A stretch of 64,000 nucleotides of DNA from NCBI GenBank assembly GCA_963976695.1, contig CAXBMB010000012.1, positions 1 to 64,000 of the forward strand. Reading direction: 5' to 3'. Positions 1 to 8,718 of the stretch are shown one piece after another. Both the position numbers and the translations under genes were made by a program. The stretch comes from CAXBMB01 sp963976695. GTDB lineage: Bacteria > Pseudomonadota > Alphaproteobacteria > Kiloniellales > DSM-21159. Below the pieces are notes generated by a model that saw only the letters and a program-made list of their open reading frames with translations, did no database searches and was not told the DNA's origin. Each line of letters starts with the position of its first letter. Within the stretch, counting starts at the first letter, position 1.

Positions 1-13
1 TTGGCTGCCTGTT

Positions 14-83
14 CCGCAAGCGGGCGTCCGCTGTTCCGGCTTGCGGCAATCGGGAGTCTGGGATCGGGAGTCTGGGATCGGGA
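14..83. repeat. Small inverted repeat and 14-bp tandem repeat after the VOC gene
   Basis: An 8-bp inverted repeat (CCGCAAGC at 14-21, GCTTGCGG at 39-46) is followed by two full copies and a half copy of a 14-bp unit (49-62, 63-76, 77-83). It lies just downstream of the minus-strand VOC gene and may act as a weak terminator, but there is no T-run. Confidence 0.4.
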
Positions 84-97
84 TCCTGCTGGCCCGG

Positions 98-859
98 CTA
101 TTGAACCTTGAGGGCAAAGAGTGCGCCGGTCGGATCCTTGAGCAGCGCGCGATCCTGTTGCTGCCTGATCAGGCCGGCGCCGAGCCGTTCGGCCCGTTTA
201 ATGGTGCCGGCGAGGTTGCTGACGCGCAGCGCCGGAACCCATCGCGCCGCCAGCAGGTCTTGGGCTTGGGCGGGCAGGAAGTCGCCGCGCGGCACCGGGC
301 CCTGCAGGCCGTGGAAGCCCCGCATCAGCGGCAACTTGGCGCTTATAATCACAACTTGGTTGCGCGCCGGGTTCCACAGCCAACGGCGATCCTCGCCGTC
401 GGACAGTTTCCCGTGGCGATCCTCGCCGCCGGACAGTTTCCAAAACCCCGCGCCGCGCAAACGCGCCTGCAGCAGGTCCAGGTCGTGGCTCAGCAGCCAG
501 GCAATCCAGCGCGCTTGCTGCCTTGCGGTGTCTCCTTGCCGGAAGAATGCGGCGCGAAAGCTGGCCTGCCGGTGGATCTGCAGCGAGGTTTTTTGCGGGG
601 CAAACAGCCGCCGTCGGGCGTCGTCGCTGTTTGCCGGGCTGATCAGCGGATCGGGCGGGCGCAGGCCGGGCCAGTAGAACAGACGGGAATAGAATGTTCT
701 TGCCCGGTCGGGGGCGGCGCTTTCCTGGCTCATCCACACCACCGGCGTGGTGGCCAACTGGGTGCGACTGTCCGCGGCCCCGGGCCTGGCGGCGCTCAGC
801 AGGACCAGGAGGGTCAGCAGGCCGACGCCGATGATTTGTTTGCTGTGCTTCCGTCCCAC
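98..859 (-). CDS. Exported VOC/glyoxalase-like protein
   Basis: The protein has 253 residues from a GTG start at 859, chosen because GGGGAGG lies about 8 nt upstream; an upstream GTG at 940 has no such site. An N-terminal hydrophobic segment after a basic start looks like a signal peptide or anchor. The mature part opens with a stretch typical of vicinal-oxygen-chelate domains (WMSQESAAPDRARTFYSRLF) and ends with DPTGALFALK, also typical of that fold. No substrate can be named. The middle holds a ten-residue internal duplication (KLSGGEDRHG / KLSDGEDRRW) from a 30-bp tandem duplication. It is divergent from the GNAT gene. The family call is moderate; the function is unknown. Confidence 0.6.
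   Translation of the reverse strand: MGRKHSKQIIGVGLLTLLVLLSAARPGAADSRTQLATTPVVWMSQESAAPDRARTFYSRLFYWPGLRPPDPLISPANSDDARRRLFAPQKTSLQIHRQASFRAAFFRQGDTARQQARWIAWLLSHDLDLLQARLRGAGFWKLSGGEDRHGKLSDGEDRRWLWNPARNQVVIISAKLPLMRGFHGLQGPVPRGDFLPAQAQDLLAARWVPALRVSNLAGTIKRAERLGAGLIRQQQDRALLKDPTGALFALKVQ
385..441. repeat. In-gene tandem duplication, period 30 bp
   Basis: Positions 385-411 and 415-441 are 27-bp copies with a single mismatch. The period of 30 bp keeps the reading frame and duplicates ten residues of the VOC-like protein. Confidence 0.85.
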
Positions 860-1184
860 CCTCTTGGCCTCCCCTGCTTTGTCTGCGCGACGCTGCGCGC
901 CACGTCGATCACGCCACGCTGATCGCTCCACGTTGATCACGCCCGGGAAAAGGAAGGGCCAGCCTATCGCAGTCTGATCGGGGTGTCCTCTCCCTTTTGG
1001 GGAGGCCGACGGGCGCTGTTTTTACCGGGCGCGCCACTTGCCAATTTACCATCAACGGGTCCTGTGAGATGGTTTGCTTGGCTTTTGACGCAAGTCGCCG
1101 CGCCAAGCGCGTCTTCCTTGGCCGCTGGCGCCGACCCGTCGATTACACTTCAGCGGTTGTCTTTTGGAATGAGGAAGCAGCGGC
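860..1184. other. Divergent intergenic region with 14-bp repeats
   Basis: This gap separates the divergent VOC and GNAT genes and must carry both promoters. Positions 901-914, 915-928 and 929-942 are three related 14-bp units around the core CACGNTGATC. I see no clear promoter boxes or operator. Confidence 0.5.
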
Positions 1185-2036
1185 GTGAACGATTATAAAA
1201 TCAGGCCCATGACCCGCGCCGACCTGGACCTGGCGGTGGCGTGGGCGGCCGCCGAGGGTTGGAATCCCGGCCTGCATGACGCCGAGGCCTTTTTCGCCAC
1301 CGACCCGGAAGGCTTTCTGATCGGCGAGTTGGATGGCGCGCCGGTGTCCTGCGTTTCCGCCGTGCGCTACCCGGAAAACTTCGCCTTCCTGGGTTTCTAC
1401 ATCGTCAGGCCCGCCCATCGGGGCAAGGGCTTGGGCATCGCCATCTGGAAGGCGGCGATGCGGCGGCTGGAAGGCTACAATATCGGCTTGGACGGGGTGT
1501 TGGACCAGCAGGCCAACTACCGGCGCTCGGGTTTTGTCTTTCAGTACAGCAACGCCCGCTTCGCGGGTTCGGGCGGCGGGGCGCTGTTGCCGGATTTGCC
1601 CGCCTTGGGTCTGACGCGCGTCGAAGAGCTTGATCCGGCGGCCTTGGCGGCCTTTGACCGGGCGCACTTTGCCGTTGCCCGCGCCGCCTTTCTTTCCCAT
1701 TGGCTTCAGCAACCCGCTGGCGCGGCCCTGGCGAAGCTGGAAGACGGGGAGATTGCCGGCTACGGCGTCATCCGCGCCTGTCGCCAGGGCCATAAGATCG
1801 GACCGCTGTTCGCCAAGGACATCCGGGTGGCCGACGCGCTTTTTACCGGTCTGCGCGCCACCGTTGCCGGAGCAGAAATCTTTCTCGATGTGCCGTTGGT
1901 CAATCCGGCGGCGCTGGCCCTGGCCGAGAGTCACGGACTGACTCAGGTCTTCGAAACCGCCCGGATGTATACCCGCGGCGATCCGGGCCTGCCCCACGCG
2001 CGGATCTTCGGCGTGACCAGCTTTGAACTGGGGTAG
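1185..2036 (+). CDS. GNAT family N-acetyltransferase, two-domain
   Basis: The predicted product (283 residues) transfers an acetyl group from acetyl-CoA to an unknown amine. The N-terminal half (about 1-130) is a GNAT domain with the acetyl-CoA loop region RPAHRGKGLGIAIW, matching the family Q/RxxGxG/A motif. The C-terminal half resembles the second acetyltransferase-like domain found in longer proteins of this type. The start is GTG at 1185, with GAGGA at 1171-1175. It is a single gene with its own promoter region; the convergent chemoreceptor gene ends 30 bp away. The substrate cannot be read from the sequence. Confidence 0.8.
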   Translation: MNDYKIRPMTRADLDLAVAWAAAEGWNPGLHDAEAFFATDPEGFLIGELDGAPVSCVSAVRYPENFAFLGFYIVRPAHRGKGLGIAIWKAAMRRLEGYNIGLDGVLDQQANYRRSGFVFQYSNARFAGSGGGALLPDLPALGLTRVEELDPAALAAFDRAHFAVARAAFLSHWLQQPAGAALAKLEDGEIAGYGVIRACRQGHKIGPLFAKDIRVADALFTGLRATVAGAEIFLDVPLVNPAALALAESHGLTQVFETARMYTRGDPGLPHARIFGVTSFELG

Positions 2037-2066
2037 CGCGGTCAGGCCCGGCGCAAGACCGGTCGT

Positions 2067-4415
2067 CTACATGGCGGCAATCTGCTTTTGGAATTCGCCA
2101 AGTCGGTGGTTGAGCGCTTCGGCGTCGCTGGTCAGGCTTTCGGCGGCCTGCAAGACGTCGCTGGAGTTGCGGCCGGAGTTTTCCGCTTCCTGATTGACCT
2201 GGGCCATCAGCGACTGGATCGACGCCGCGCCCTCGGCGATCTGACGGACCTTACGGGAGATCTCGCTGGAACTGCTGTTCTGCTGGGCGACCGACTGGGA
2301 AATGGCGCTTTGCTGCTGGTTGACGCCGATGATGTTGTCGCGCATGCCGCCGATGGTCGCGCTCGCGGTTTTCAGGCGCTCGCGGATCCGCCCGACGGTG
2401 CTGTCGATTGACTCGGTCGCCTTGGCAGTTTCCTCGGCTAGCTTTTTCACTTCCGAGGCCACCACGGCGAAACCCTTGCCGGCATCGCCGGCCCGCGCCG
2501 CCTCGATGGTAGCGTTCAGGGCCAACAGCTTGGTTTGGTCGGCGATAGAGGTAATGAGCTCCACCACGTCGCCCACCTGGTTGCCGGCGTCCTGCAGTTG
2601 ATTGATGGTGCCCACCGCGCTTTCAAGGTCGCCCAACGTGGCCTCGGCCTGCTTGGCCGCGGTCTTGGCGTCATTGGCGATTTGGTCGATGCCGCTGGCC
2701 AGTTGCTCGGCCGAGCCGGCCACCGCCTCGGTATGGCTGCGGTTGCCGGTCAATATCTCGGAGGCCTGGGTGACGTCGGCGGCAGCGGACTGCGAGGTGC
2801 TCTCCAGATCCCGGGCCAGATGGCGGAGCTGTCCGGCCTGGTCGCCGACTCGTTGCGATATCGCCTGGACGTCGTCCATCATCGATTGCGCCAGGATCCG
2901 GCTCCGTTCGCTGGCGGTCACAAGGCTCCAGGTTACCACGGCGTTGAGGTATCGCCCGGCCTCGTCGCGCACCGGCTGCATCTCAAGCGAGATGTTTTCG
3001 TCGGCCAGGTCCAAGCGGGTGGCGGCCAGGGGAAGGCGGGTTTCGTCGCGCGCCAGGGCGGGCAGGTCGAGCTGCGCATCGAACAGCGCCAGCGGCGATT
3101 CCTGGTTGCTGTCCCGGCCGGTAAAGCGACGCGCGTGCGCGTTCATGTAGGAAACCCGGCCATCCTTTTCGATGAGACAGGTGCCGGTCGCGCTGGTCTC
3201 GACCATCTGCTTCAGCGGCAGGATCTGGCGGACGCCATCCCGCAGCTCCCGCAGCGCGTCGGCCATGGTGAGGAACTCATCCTTGCCGGTGCGGGGCACG
3301 CGGAAATCCGTATCGCCTTCGGCAATGCGGTGCATGGCGGTGGCGAAGTTGCTGAACTTGCGAAAGACCGTGACCTTGAGCAGCAAGGCGGCGGCCAGAC
3401 AAAGCAGGAAGAACAGGCCGATGACGGACAAGATGGCGGTGTTGCGCAGGTTGCTGATTTCGGTGGCGAAATTCGTGATGTCGCGGGTAAGGCGCGCTTC
3501 GGCCCAGGGTTGACCGAAGGAGTCTGGAACCACCGCGTTTAAAGTGGCGGTGGTTTGCGCGGCGCCCGGCGTCGCGGCGCCTTCTCGTTCCTTCGGGCCG
3601 TCGGTCGGTTGGGCAGCGTCACCCGCCTCCGCCGTCTCTGGTGTCTCGGGCGCGGCCGGGTCGGTGGAGACGGACGCCGAAGACCTGGCGGCTTCTTCGG
3701 CGGCGCTGGCGGCGGAAAGGCTCTCGAACACCAGATCGCCGCTTCGATTGAGCAGTTGCAAGTCGCCGCCGAGAACCGGCCCCAGACCGGTCAGGATCGG
3801 CAGCGGATCGGTGACGATCTCCAGGAAGCCGGCCAGGCGAAAACCGCCGATCGGAAGGATCATGGAGTGAACCACCTTGCCGTCTTTGGTTTGCCAGAGG
3901 AAGGTTTCGACCTTACGGGCCGCCGCCTTGTCGCGCTGTTTCAGTTGCGCCAGGGCCACGGCATGGTCAGCCAGGCTGGCGCCCGATCCGCGGGTGGCGC
4001 GGGCCAGCGGTTGCAAATCCTTGTCGTAGACCGTCGCCGCCAGCAGTCGGACTTCCTTTTGGGTGACCGCTGCGGTGGAAAAAAGACTGTCGGCCATGAT
4101 CATGGCCTTGTCGGCGTCGCCGACCTTGGCCGCCGCGACGAAGTTCTTGTCCCGCGCGAACTCGTCGCCAAAGGGCCGTACCGACCGGCTGTAGTCCTTG
4201 ATCACGCGCTCTTGCACCATGAAGACCAGGGAGGTGCTGCTGGCCTTGTCCAGGGTGTTGAGCGCGAAGCCCTTGAAGACTTCGGTCACCCAAAGCTGGC
4301 TTCCGGCAAAGGCCAGGGCCACAAGCAGGGCGAGCAAGATCAAAATCTTGCGGATGGTCCAGAAATCATGGCTGGGCTGGGTGCTCTTGGCGGCGGAGGT
4401 GGTCAGGTCTGTCAT
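2067..4415 (-). CDS. Methyl-accepting chemotaxis protein with PAS domain
   Basis: This is a 782-residue transmembrane chemoreceptor that would signal to the CheA/CheW array. Visible parts, in order: a membrane segment at about 24-42; a periplasmic sensor region to about 320; a second membrane segment at about 323-347; a HAMP domain (HRIAEGDTDFRVP); a PAS-like domain near 400-500 (GTCLIEKDGRVSYMNAHARR); and a C-terminal MCP signalling domain whose hairpin tip carries the conserved GKGFAVVASEVKKLAEE stretch near residue 640. The sensor region contains an Ala/Glu/Pro/Thr-rich, apparently disordered insert of about 60 residues before TM2. There is no neighbouring che gene, so it is an orphan receptor. 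The ligand is unknown. Confidence 0.95.
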   Translation of the reverse strand: MTDLTTSAAKSTQPSHDFWTIRKILILLALLVALAFAGSQLWVTEVFKGFALNTLDKASSTSLVFMVQERVIKDYSRSVRPFGDEFARDKNFVAAAKVGDADKAMIMADSLFSTAAVTQKEVRLLAATVYDKDLQPLARATRGSGASLADHAVALAQLKQRDKAAARKVETFLWQTKDGKVVHSMILPIGGFRLAGFLEIVTDPLPILTGLGPVLGGDLQLLNRSGDLVFESLSAASAAEEAARSSASVSTDPAAPETPETAEAGDAAQPTDGPKEREGAATPGAAQTTATLNAVVPDSFGQPWAEARLTRDITNFATEISNLRNTAILSVIGLFFLLCLAAALLLKVTVFRKFSNFATAMHRIAEGDTDFRVPRTGKDEFLTMADALRELRDGVRQILPLKQMVETSATGTCLIEKDGRVSYMNAHARRFTGRDSNQESPLALFDAQLDLPALARDETRLPLAATRLDLADENISLEMQPVRDEAGRYLNAVVTWSLVTASERSRILAQSMMDDVQAISQRVGDQAGQLRHLARDLESTSQSAAADVTQASEILTGNRSHTEAVAGSAEQLASGIDQIANDAKTAAKQAEATLGDLESAVGTINQLQDAGNQVGDVVELITSIADQTKLLALNATIEAARAGDAGKGFAVVASEVKKLAEETAKATESIDSTVGRIRERLKTASATIGGMRDNIIGVNQQQSAISQSVAQQNSSSSEISRKVRQIAEGAASIQSLMAQVNQEAENSGRNSSDVLQAAESLTSDAEALNHRLGEFQKQIAAM

Positions 4416-4765
4416 CGGAAAGCGAGGCCCCGGAAAAGCGAAACTTCTGGTTGATATTCATTGATTTCCAGTGATTAACCAGAGTGCGGCGCTTGTATGA
4501 AGAAGCGGTTAATAATAGGCTTGCGTATTAAAGATAATTCAGCGCTTTGTCGTCGGATTGGCGGGTTTTTGCGCGAAAAAGCATTCGAAAATAGGAATAT
4601 TCGCCGAAGGCCGTAAAACGGGCGCGAGCGCTAGCAACGTGTTCTTACCGCCGGGAAATCCCGTTCTACGGTTAAAAACCCGTTCGTGGTAACAGGAATC
4701 CAATGGCTGCCGGCGGACAGCTGCCGGCGGGCGGCGCTTGGGTTTACCGAAGGCCGCCCGGCGGA
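4416..4765. other. Intergenic region upstream of the chemoreceptor
   Basis: This is an AT-richer stretch that should hold the chemoreceptor promoter. CTGGTT at about 4450 and AACCAG at about 4480 form a spaced inverted repeat in the 5' leader. I see no sigma-28 or sigma-54 boxes that I would defend, and no gene. Confidence 0.4.
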
Positions 4766-5623
4766 TTACCCGCGCGCCTTCGCCCAGGCGCAGATCTCCG
4801 CCACCAGACGGTCGACGTCGCCTTTTAGCCGGTCGAAGTTGCCGTTCTTTTCAACCCGCGCTTCGTCGAGATAAAGCCCACGATTGATTTCGATTTGGAT
4901 GGCGTGGCGGTTTTCGGCCGGGTTGGCGTAGCGGCGCACCAGCTCCACGCCCTTGTAGGGGTCGTTGCGCTTGACGTCATAGCCCAGATCCCGCAGCACC
5001 GTCTCGATCATCGCTGTAAATTCGGGTGCGCAGGTGGTGCCGTCGCGGTCCCCCAGCACGAACTGGGCGCGCGGCACCGGCCCGTCTTCGGTGTTGACGT
5101 TGCCCATCGCCGGCATGGAGTGGCAATTGACATGCCAGACCGTCCCGTGGGCGGCGTAGGTGTTGTCCAGGGTTTGCTGAAGCCGACGGTGATAGGGCCG
5201 CCAGCAGGTTTCGATCCGATGAAGGACTTCCGCGCGGGTCAAGCGCCGGTCGTAGAGCGCGTGCAGGCCCATCAAGCGCGTCCAAACCAGGCCGATCCCG
5301 CGTTCGGTCTTCGGTCCCGGGGTGGTGGGCAGGTCCCAACCGCCGTTAATCTGCGTCGGGTCCAGATCTTCCGTCGCGCGGTTCGGGTCGATGTAGCTGC
5401 GCGGAAAGGTGGCGGCGATCAAGGGAGCGCCTTGGCCGGGGGCCGCGCTGAAGATCTCGTCAATGAAGGCGTCTTCGGCCTGGCGCAGCAGCAGGGGGTC
5501 GAGGGAACAGTTAAAGTCCGAGGGATAGTCGGTGCCGCTGTGCGGGCTGTCGAAGACCACGGGAAGGGCCTGGCCTTGGGGCGGCGAAAAGCGGACAGCG
5601 GAAGAAAGAGGATCGGCGGACAT
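4766..5623 (-). CDS. N-formylglutamate amidohydrolase family protein
   Basis: The product (285 residues) belongs to the N-formylglutamate amidohydrolase (HutG-type, FGase) family, which hydrolyses N-formyl-L-glutamate, the last step of one histidine degradation route. The family signatures are SPHSGTDYP near the N terminus, RSYIDPNRA, and the HVNCHSMPAMG stretch expected to hold metal ligands. It is the last gene of the peptide importer operon and lies 106 bp after the second ATPase gene. No hut gene is nearby, so the natural substrate may be another N-acyl amino acid delivered by that importer; this is inference from context. Confidence 0.85.
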   Translation of the reverse strand: MSADPLSSAVRFSPPQGQALPVVFDSPHSGTDYPSDFNCSLDPLLLRQAEDAFIDEIFSAAPGQGAPLIAATFPRSYIDPNRATEDLDPTQINGGWDLPTTPGPKTERGIGLVWTRLMGLHALYDRRLTRAEVLHRIETCWRPYHRRLQQTLDNTYAAHGTVWHVNCHSMPAMGNVNTEDGPVPRAQFVLGDRDGTTCAPEFTAMIETVLRDLGYDVKRNDPYKGVELVRRYANPAENRHAIQIEINRGLYLDEARVEKNGNFDRLKGDVDRLVAEICAWAKARG

Positions 5624-5668
5624 GGGAGTCTAAAACCTTGTTTGGATGGGGGCCCGGTGGTTGAACCC

Positions 5669-5689
5669 GGGTCGGGGTCGGGGTCGGGG
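5669..5689 (+). repeat. G-quadruplex-type G-run
   Basis: Four runs of three to four G separated by the dinucleotide TC fit the pattern of a very short-loop G-quadruplex. It sits between the ATPase and amidohydrolase genes. On the transcribed minus-strand RNA the run is C-rich, so any quadruplex would form in DNA. Confidence 0.5.
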
Positions 5690-5729
5690 TTGGATGGGGT
5701 CGGATAGGGTGGCGTACGGCCGGGCGATG

Positions 5730-6731
5730 CTAGCGGGTATCGTTGAGATGGCAGGCCGAACGGCGGTCCGGCGCGATCTCTTTGAGTTGCGGCATTTCCT
5801 GGCGGCAGCGGTCCATGGCGTGGGGACAGCGGGGGTGGAAGTGGCAGCCGCGCGGCGGATGCAGCGGCGAGGGGATCTCGCCCTTGATGGTGGTGAAATT
5901 CCGGTGCCGCGCCTCGATGCTCGGCACCTCTTCCAACAGCGCTTGGGTATAGGGATGATTGGGCGCGGCGAACAGCTCATCGGTCGGGGCGCTTTCCACC
6001 ACCCGCCCCAGATACATAATCACCACCTGATCGGAAATATGCCGCACCACCCCCAGGTCATGGCTGATGAACAGGTAAGTCAGGTTCAGTTCTTCGCGTA
6101 GATCCATGAAAAGATTGAGGACCTGGGCCTGAATGGAGACGTCCAGCGCGGCGACCGCCTCGTCGCAGACGATGAAGTCTGGATCGACCGCCAGGGCCCG
6201 GGCGATGCCGATGCGTTGGCGCTGACCACCGGAAAACTGATGCGGATAGCGGCGCTGGAAACTGGGGTCGAGCCCGACCCGCAGCAGGGTTTTCTCCAAC
6301 TTTTCGGCGAAGTCGTGATTGCTCCAGATGCCGTGAAAGCGCGGCGCCTCGCCGACGATCTCGTTGACCCGCAGGCGGGGGTTGAGCGAGGCGTAGGGGT
6401 CCTGAAAGATCATCTGGACCTTCAACTTGAAAGCCTTGGCCTCGGCCCGGGCCAAGGCGTCGATGGCCTTGCCGCGGTAGAGCAGTTGCCCGTCGCTGGG
6501 CGCGTGAACGCCGGCCACCACCCGACCCAAGGTGGACTTGCCGCAGCCGGACTCCCCCACCAGGCCGACCACGTCGCCTTGCTGGATGGAAAAGGAGACC
6601 TGATCGACGGCGTGGACGGTTTCCTCTTCTAAATCAGCCCCCATCAGGCGGGCCAGCTTCTCGGCAAGGTCGAGCTTCTTGGTGAAGCGCTTGGAGATGT
6701 CGCGAATTTCGATGATCGGGTGATCGCTCAT
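5730..6731 (-). CDS. Peptide ABC transporter ATPase (DppF/OppF type)
   Basis: The protein has 333 residues starting MSDHPIIEI, and its ATG overlaps the stop codon of the preceding ATPase gene (ATGA at 6728-6731). It carries Walker A GESGCGKST, Q-loop region MIFQDPYASLNP, signature FSGGQRQRIGIARAL and Walker B FIVCDEAVAALD. The C-terminal oligopeptide-transporter extension includes a Cys-containing stretch (GCHFHPRCPHA) typical of OppD/OppF subunits. With the preceding ATPase it would power import through the two permeases. The closest role is DppF/OppF; the substrate specificity lies in the binding protein and is not known. Confidence 0.92.
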   Translation of the reverse strand: MSDHPIIEIRDISKRFTKKLDLAEKLARLMGADLEEETVHAVDQVSFSIQQGDVVGLVGESGCGKSTLGRVVAGVHAPSDGQLLYRGKAIDALARAEAKAFKLKVQMIFQDPYASLNPRLRVNEIVGEAPRFHGIWSNHDFAEKLEKTLLRVGLDPSFQRRYPHQFSGGQRQRIGIARALAVDPDFIVCDEAVAALDVSIQAQVLNLFMDLREELNLTYLFISHDLGVVRHISDQVVIMYLGRVVESAPTDELFAAPNHPYTQALLEEVPSIEARHRNFTTIKGEIPSPLHPPRGCHFHPRCPHAMDRCRQEMPQLKEIAPDRRSACHLNDTR

Positions 6732-7756
6732 GCGTCGCTCCCCGCAAATTCTTGGCCTGACCGGCGGGCCGGTCCGCCGGAATTGTCGGGCATGGGGTTG
6801 AAGCAGCGGACAAAATGGCCGGGCGCCAGTTCCTCGGTGGGCGGCGGGTTGTCGCAGGCTGGGCCGGCCCGTGGGCATCTGGCCTTGAAGGGACAGCCGT
6901 CGGGCAGGTTGAGCAGGGATGGGGTCATGCCGGGGATTTGCGCCAAGCGCTTGCCCCGGGCGTTGTGGCTGGGAACCGAGCCGATCAGGCCGCTGGTGTA
7001 GGGGTGGCGTGGGTTGTCCAGCACGGCGTCCACCTGGCCCTGCTCGGCCAGCCGCCCGGCGTACATCACGCAGATTTGGTCGGCCAACCCGGCGACGACG
7101 GAAAGATCGTGGGTGATCCAAATCAACGCCGTGCCGTGGTCCCGGCAGAGCTTTTGCGCCTCGTGAAGAATTTGCGCCTGGATGGTGACGTCAAGGGCGG
7201 TGGTCGGTTCGTCGGCGATGATCAGTTCGGGTCGATGCAGCAGCGCAATGGCGATGGCGACCCGCTGGCGCATGCCGCCGGAGAATTGATGCGGATAGGC
7301 GCGCAGCCGTTCTTCGGGCGCGGGAATGCCCACCATGCCCAGGGCTTCCACGGCGCGGCGGCGGGCTTCCGCCCGGCTGATTTTCTCGTGCGCCTGTAGG
7401 GTTTCGACCAATTGGGTTTCGATGCGCAGGACCGGGTTGAGGGTCATCATGGGGTCTTGGAAGATCATGGCGATGCGATTGCCACGCAGCGCGCGCAACC
7501 GCTTTTCGCTGGCCTGAACCAGGTTTTCGCCGTGATAAAGCACCTCGCCGCCGACAACGCGGCCCGGCGGGTCGACCATGCCCAGGATGGAAAAGCCGGT
7601 GACCGACTTGCCAGAACCGGACTCGCCGACCAGCCCGAGGATCTCGCCGCGCCGAACGGAGAAGCTCACGCCGTCGACCGCCTTGGCCAGACCCGCCTTG
7701 GTGAAGAAGTGGGTTTGAAGGTCCTTGACGGTCAAGGTAACGGGGGCGTTGCTCAT
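6728..7756 (-). CDS. Peptide ABC transporter ATPase (DppD/OppD type)
   Basis: The product (342 residues, start MSNAPVTLTVKD) is the first of two ABC ATPases in the operon. It shows Walker A GESGSGKSV, the Q-loop region MIFQDPMMTLNPVLR, signature FSGGMRQRVAIAIAL, Walker B LIIADEPTTALDV, and the C-terminal peptide-transporter extension with CPFKARCPRAGPAC. It follows the permease gene by 11 bp and overlaps the next ATPase by 4 bp, indicating translational coupling. It is expected to form a heterodimer with the DppF-type subunit. Confidence 0.92.
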   Translation of the reverse strand: MSNAPVTLTVKDLQTHFFTKAGLAKAVDGVSFSVRRGEILGLVGESGSGKSVTGFSILGMVDPPGRVVGGEVLYHGENLVQASEKRLRALRGNRIAMIFQDPMMTLNPVLRIETQLVETLQAHEKISRAEARRRAVEALGMVGIPAPEERLRAYPHQFSGGMRQRVAIAIALLHRPELIIADEPTTALDVTIQAQILHEAQKLCRDHGTALIWITHDLSVVAGLADQICVMYAGRLAEQGQVDAVLDNPRHPYTSGLIGSVPSHNARGKRLAQIPGMTPSLLNLPDGCPFKARCPRAGPACDNPPPTEELAPGHFVRCFNPMPDNSGGPARRSGQEFAGSDA

Positions 7757-7767
7757 GCCTGCTGTCC

Positions 7768-8718
7768 TCACTTCTGCAAACGCGGATTGAGCACATCCCG
7801 CAGTTGGTCGCCCATCAGATTGATCGCCATGATGGTCACCACCAGCGCAATGCCGGGAAAGAAGGAAATCCAGTAGCGGCCGCTCATCATGTATTCGAAG
7901 CCATTGGCGATCAGCAGTCCCAGCGACGGCTCGGTAATCGGCACGCCGACGCCGAGGAAGGAGAGTGTGGCCTCCAGGGCAATGGAATTGGCGATCTGCA
8001 CGGTGGCGATGACGATCAGCGGCGGCAGGCAGTTGGGCAGCAGGTGCTTGAACAGCAGCCGGCGATGGGGCAGCGCCAGACAGGCCGCCGCCTCGATGTA
8101 TTCCTTTCGGCGCTCCACCAGGGCGGTGCCGCGGACCGCCCGGGCGTAGTAGGCCCATTGGACAATGATCAGCGCGATGATCACCTTGTCCACCCCATTT
8201 CCGAAGATCGCCAGCAGGATGAGCGCCACCAGAATCGAGGGAAAGGACAGCTGAATGTCGACGAAGCGCATCAACAGGGTATCGACGGTGCCGCCAAAAT
8301 AGGCCGCCACCAGGCCGACGGCGGTGCCGACGATCAAGGCAACGACCACCGAAAGCGAGCCGACCAGCAAGGAAATGCGCAGGCCGTAGAGAATGGCGCT
8401 GAACATGTCCCGGCCCTGGTCATCGGTGCCCAGCAGGTAGGTGTAGCCGGCCAACAAGGAGCTTTCCCCCGGCGGCAGTTGGCTGTCCATGATGTCGAGC
8501 TGGGCCAGGTCGTAGGGGTTTTGCGGCGCAATCACGGCGGCGAAGATCGCCGCCAGGGCGATGATCGTAAAGCTGGCCAAACCGACCAGCGCGGTTGGCG
8601 ACTCGCAGAAGTCCGAGACGAAACGCTGGAGCGGCGTCTGGACCTTGATCTTGCCGTCGTCAAGCGGCGTGCCGGGCGCGGTAGTGGTGGTGGCGAGAGC
8701 AGGGGGCGGTGTGGTCAT
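7768..8718 (-). CDS. Peptide ABC transporter permease (DppC type)
   Basis: This inner-membrane permease (316 residues) belongs to the binding-protein-dependent transport family. The start at MTTPPPALA (8718) overlaps the previous permease stop by 4 bp; an upstream in-frame start at 8766 lies inside that gene and is less likely. It has an N-terminal OppC-type membrane anchor, then five or six further membrane segments, and the cytoplasmic coupling-loop motif (EAAACLALPHRRLLFKHLLP). It pairs with the DppB-type permease. Confidence 0.9.
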   Translation of the reverse strand: MTTPPPALATTTTAPGTPLDDGKIKVQTPLQRFVSDFCESPTALVGLASFTIIALAAIFAAVIAPQNPYDLAQLDIMDSQLPPGESSLLAGYTYLLGTDDQGRDMFSAILYGLRISLLVGSLSVVVALIVGTAVGLVAAYFGGTVDTLLMRFVDIQLSFPSILVALILLAIFGNGVDKVIIALIIVQWAYYARAVRGTALVERRKEYIEAAACLALPHRRLLFKHLLPNCLPPLIVIATVQIANSIALEATLSFLGVGVPITEPSLGLLIANGFEYMMSGRYWISFFPGIALVVTIMAINLMGDQLRDVLNPRLQK

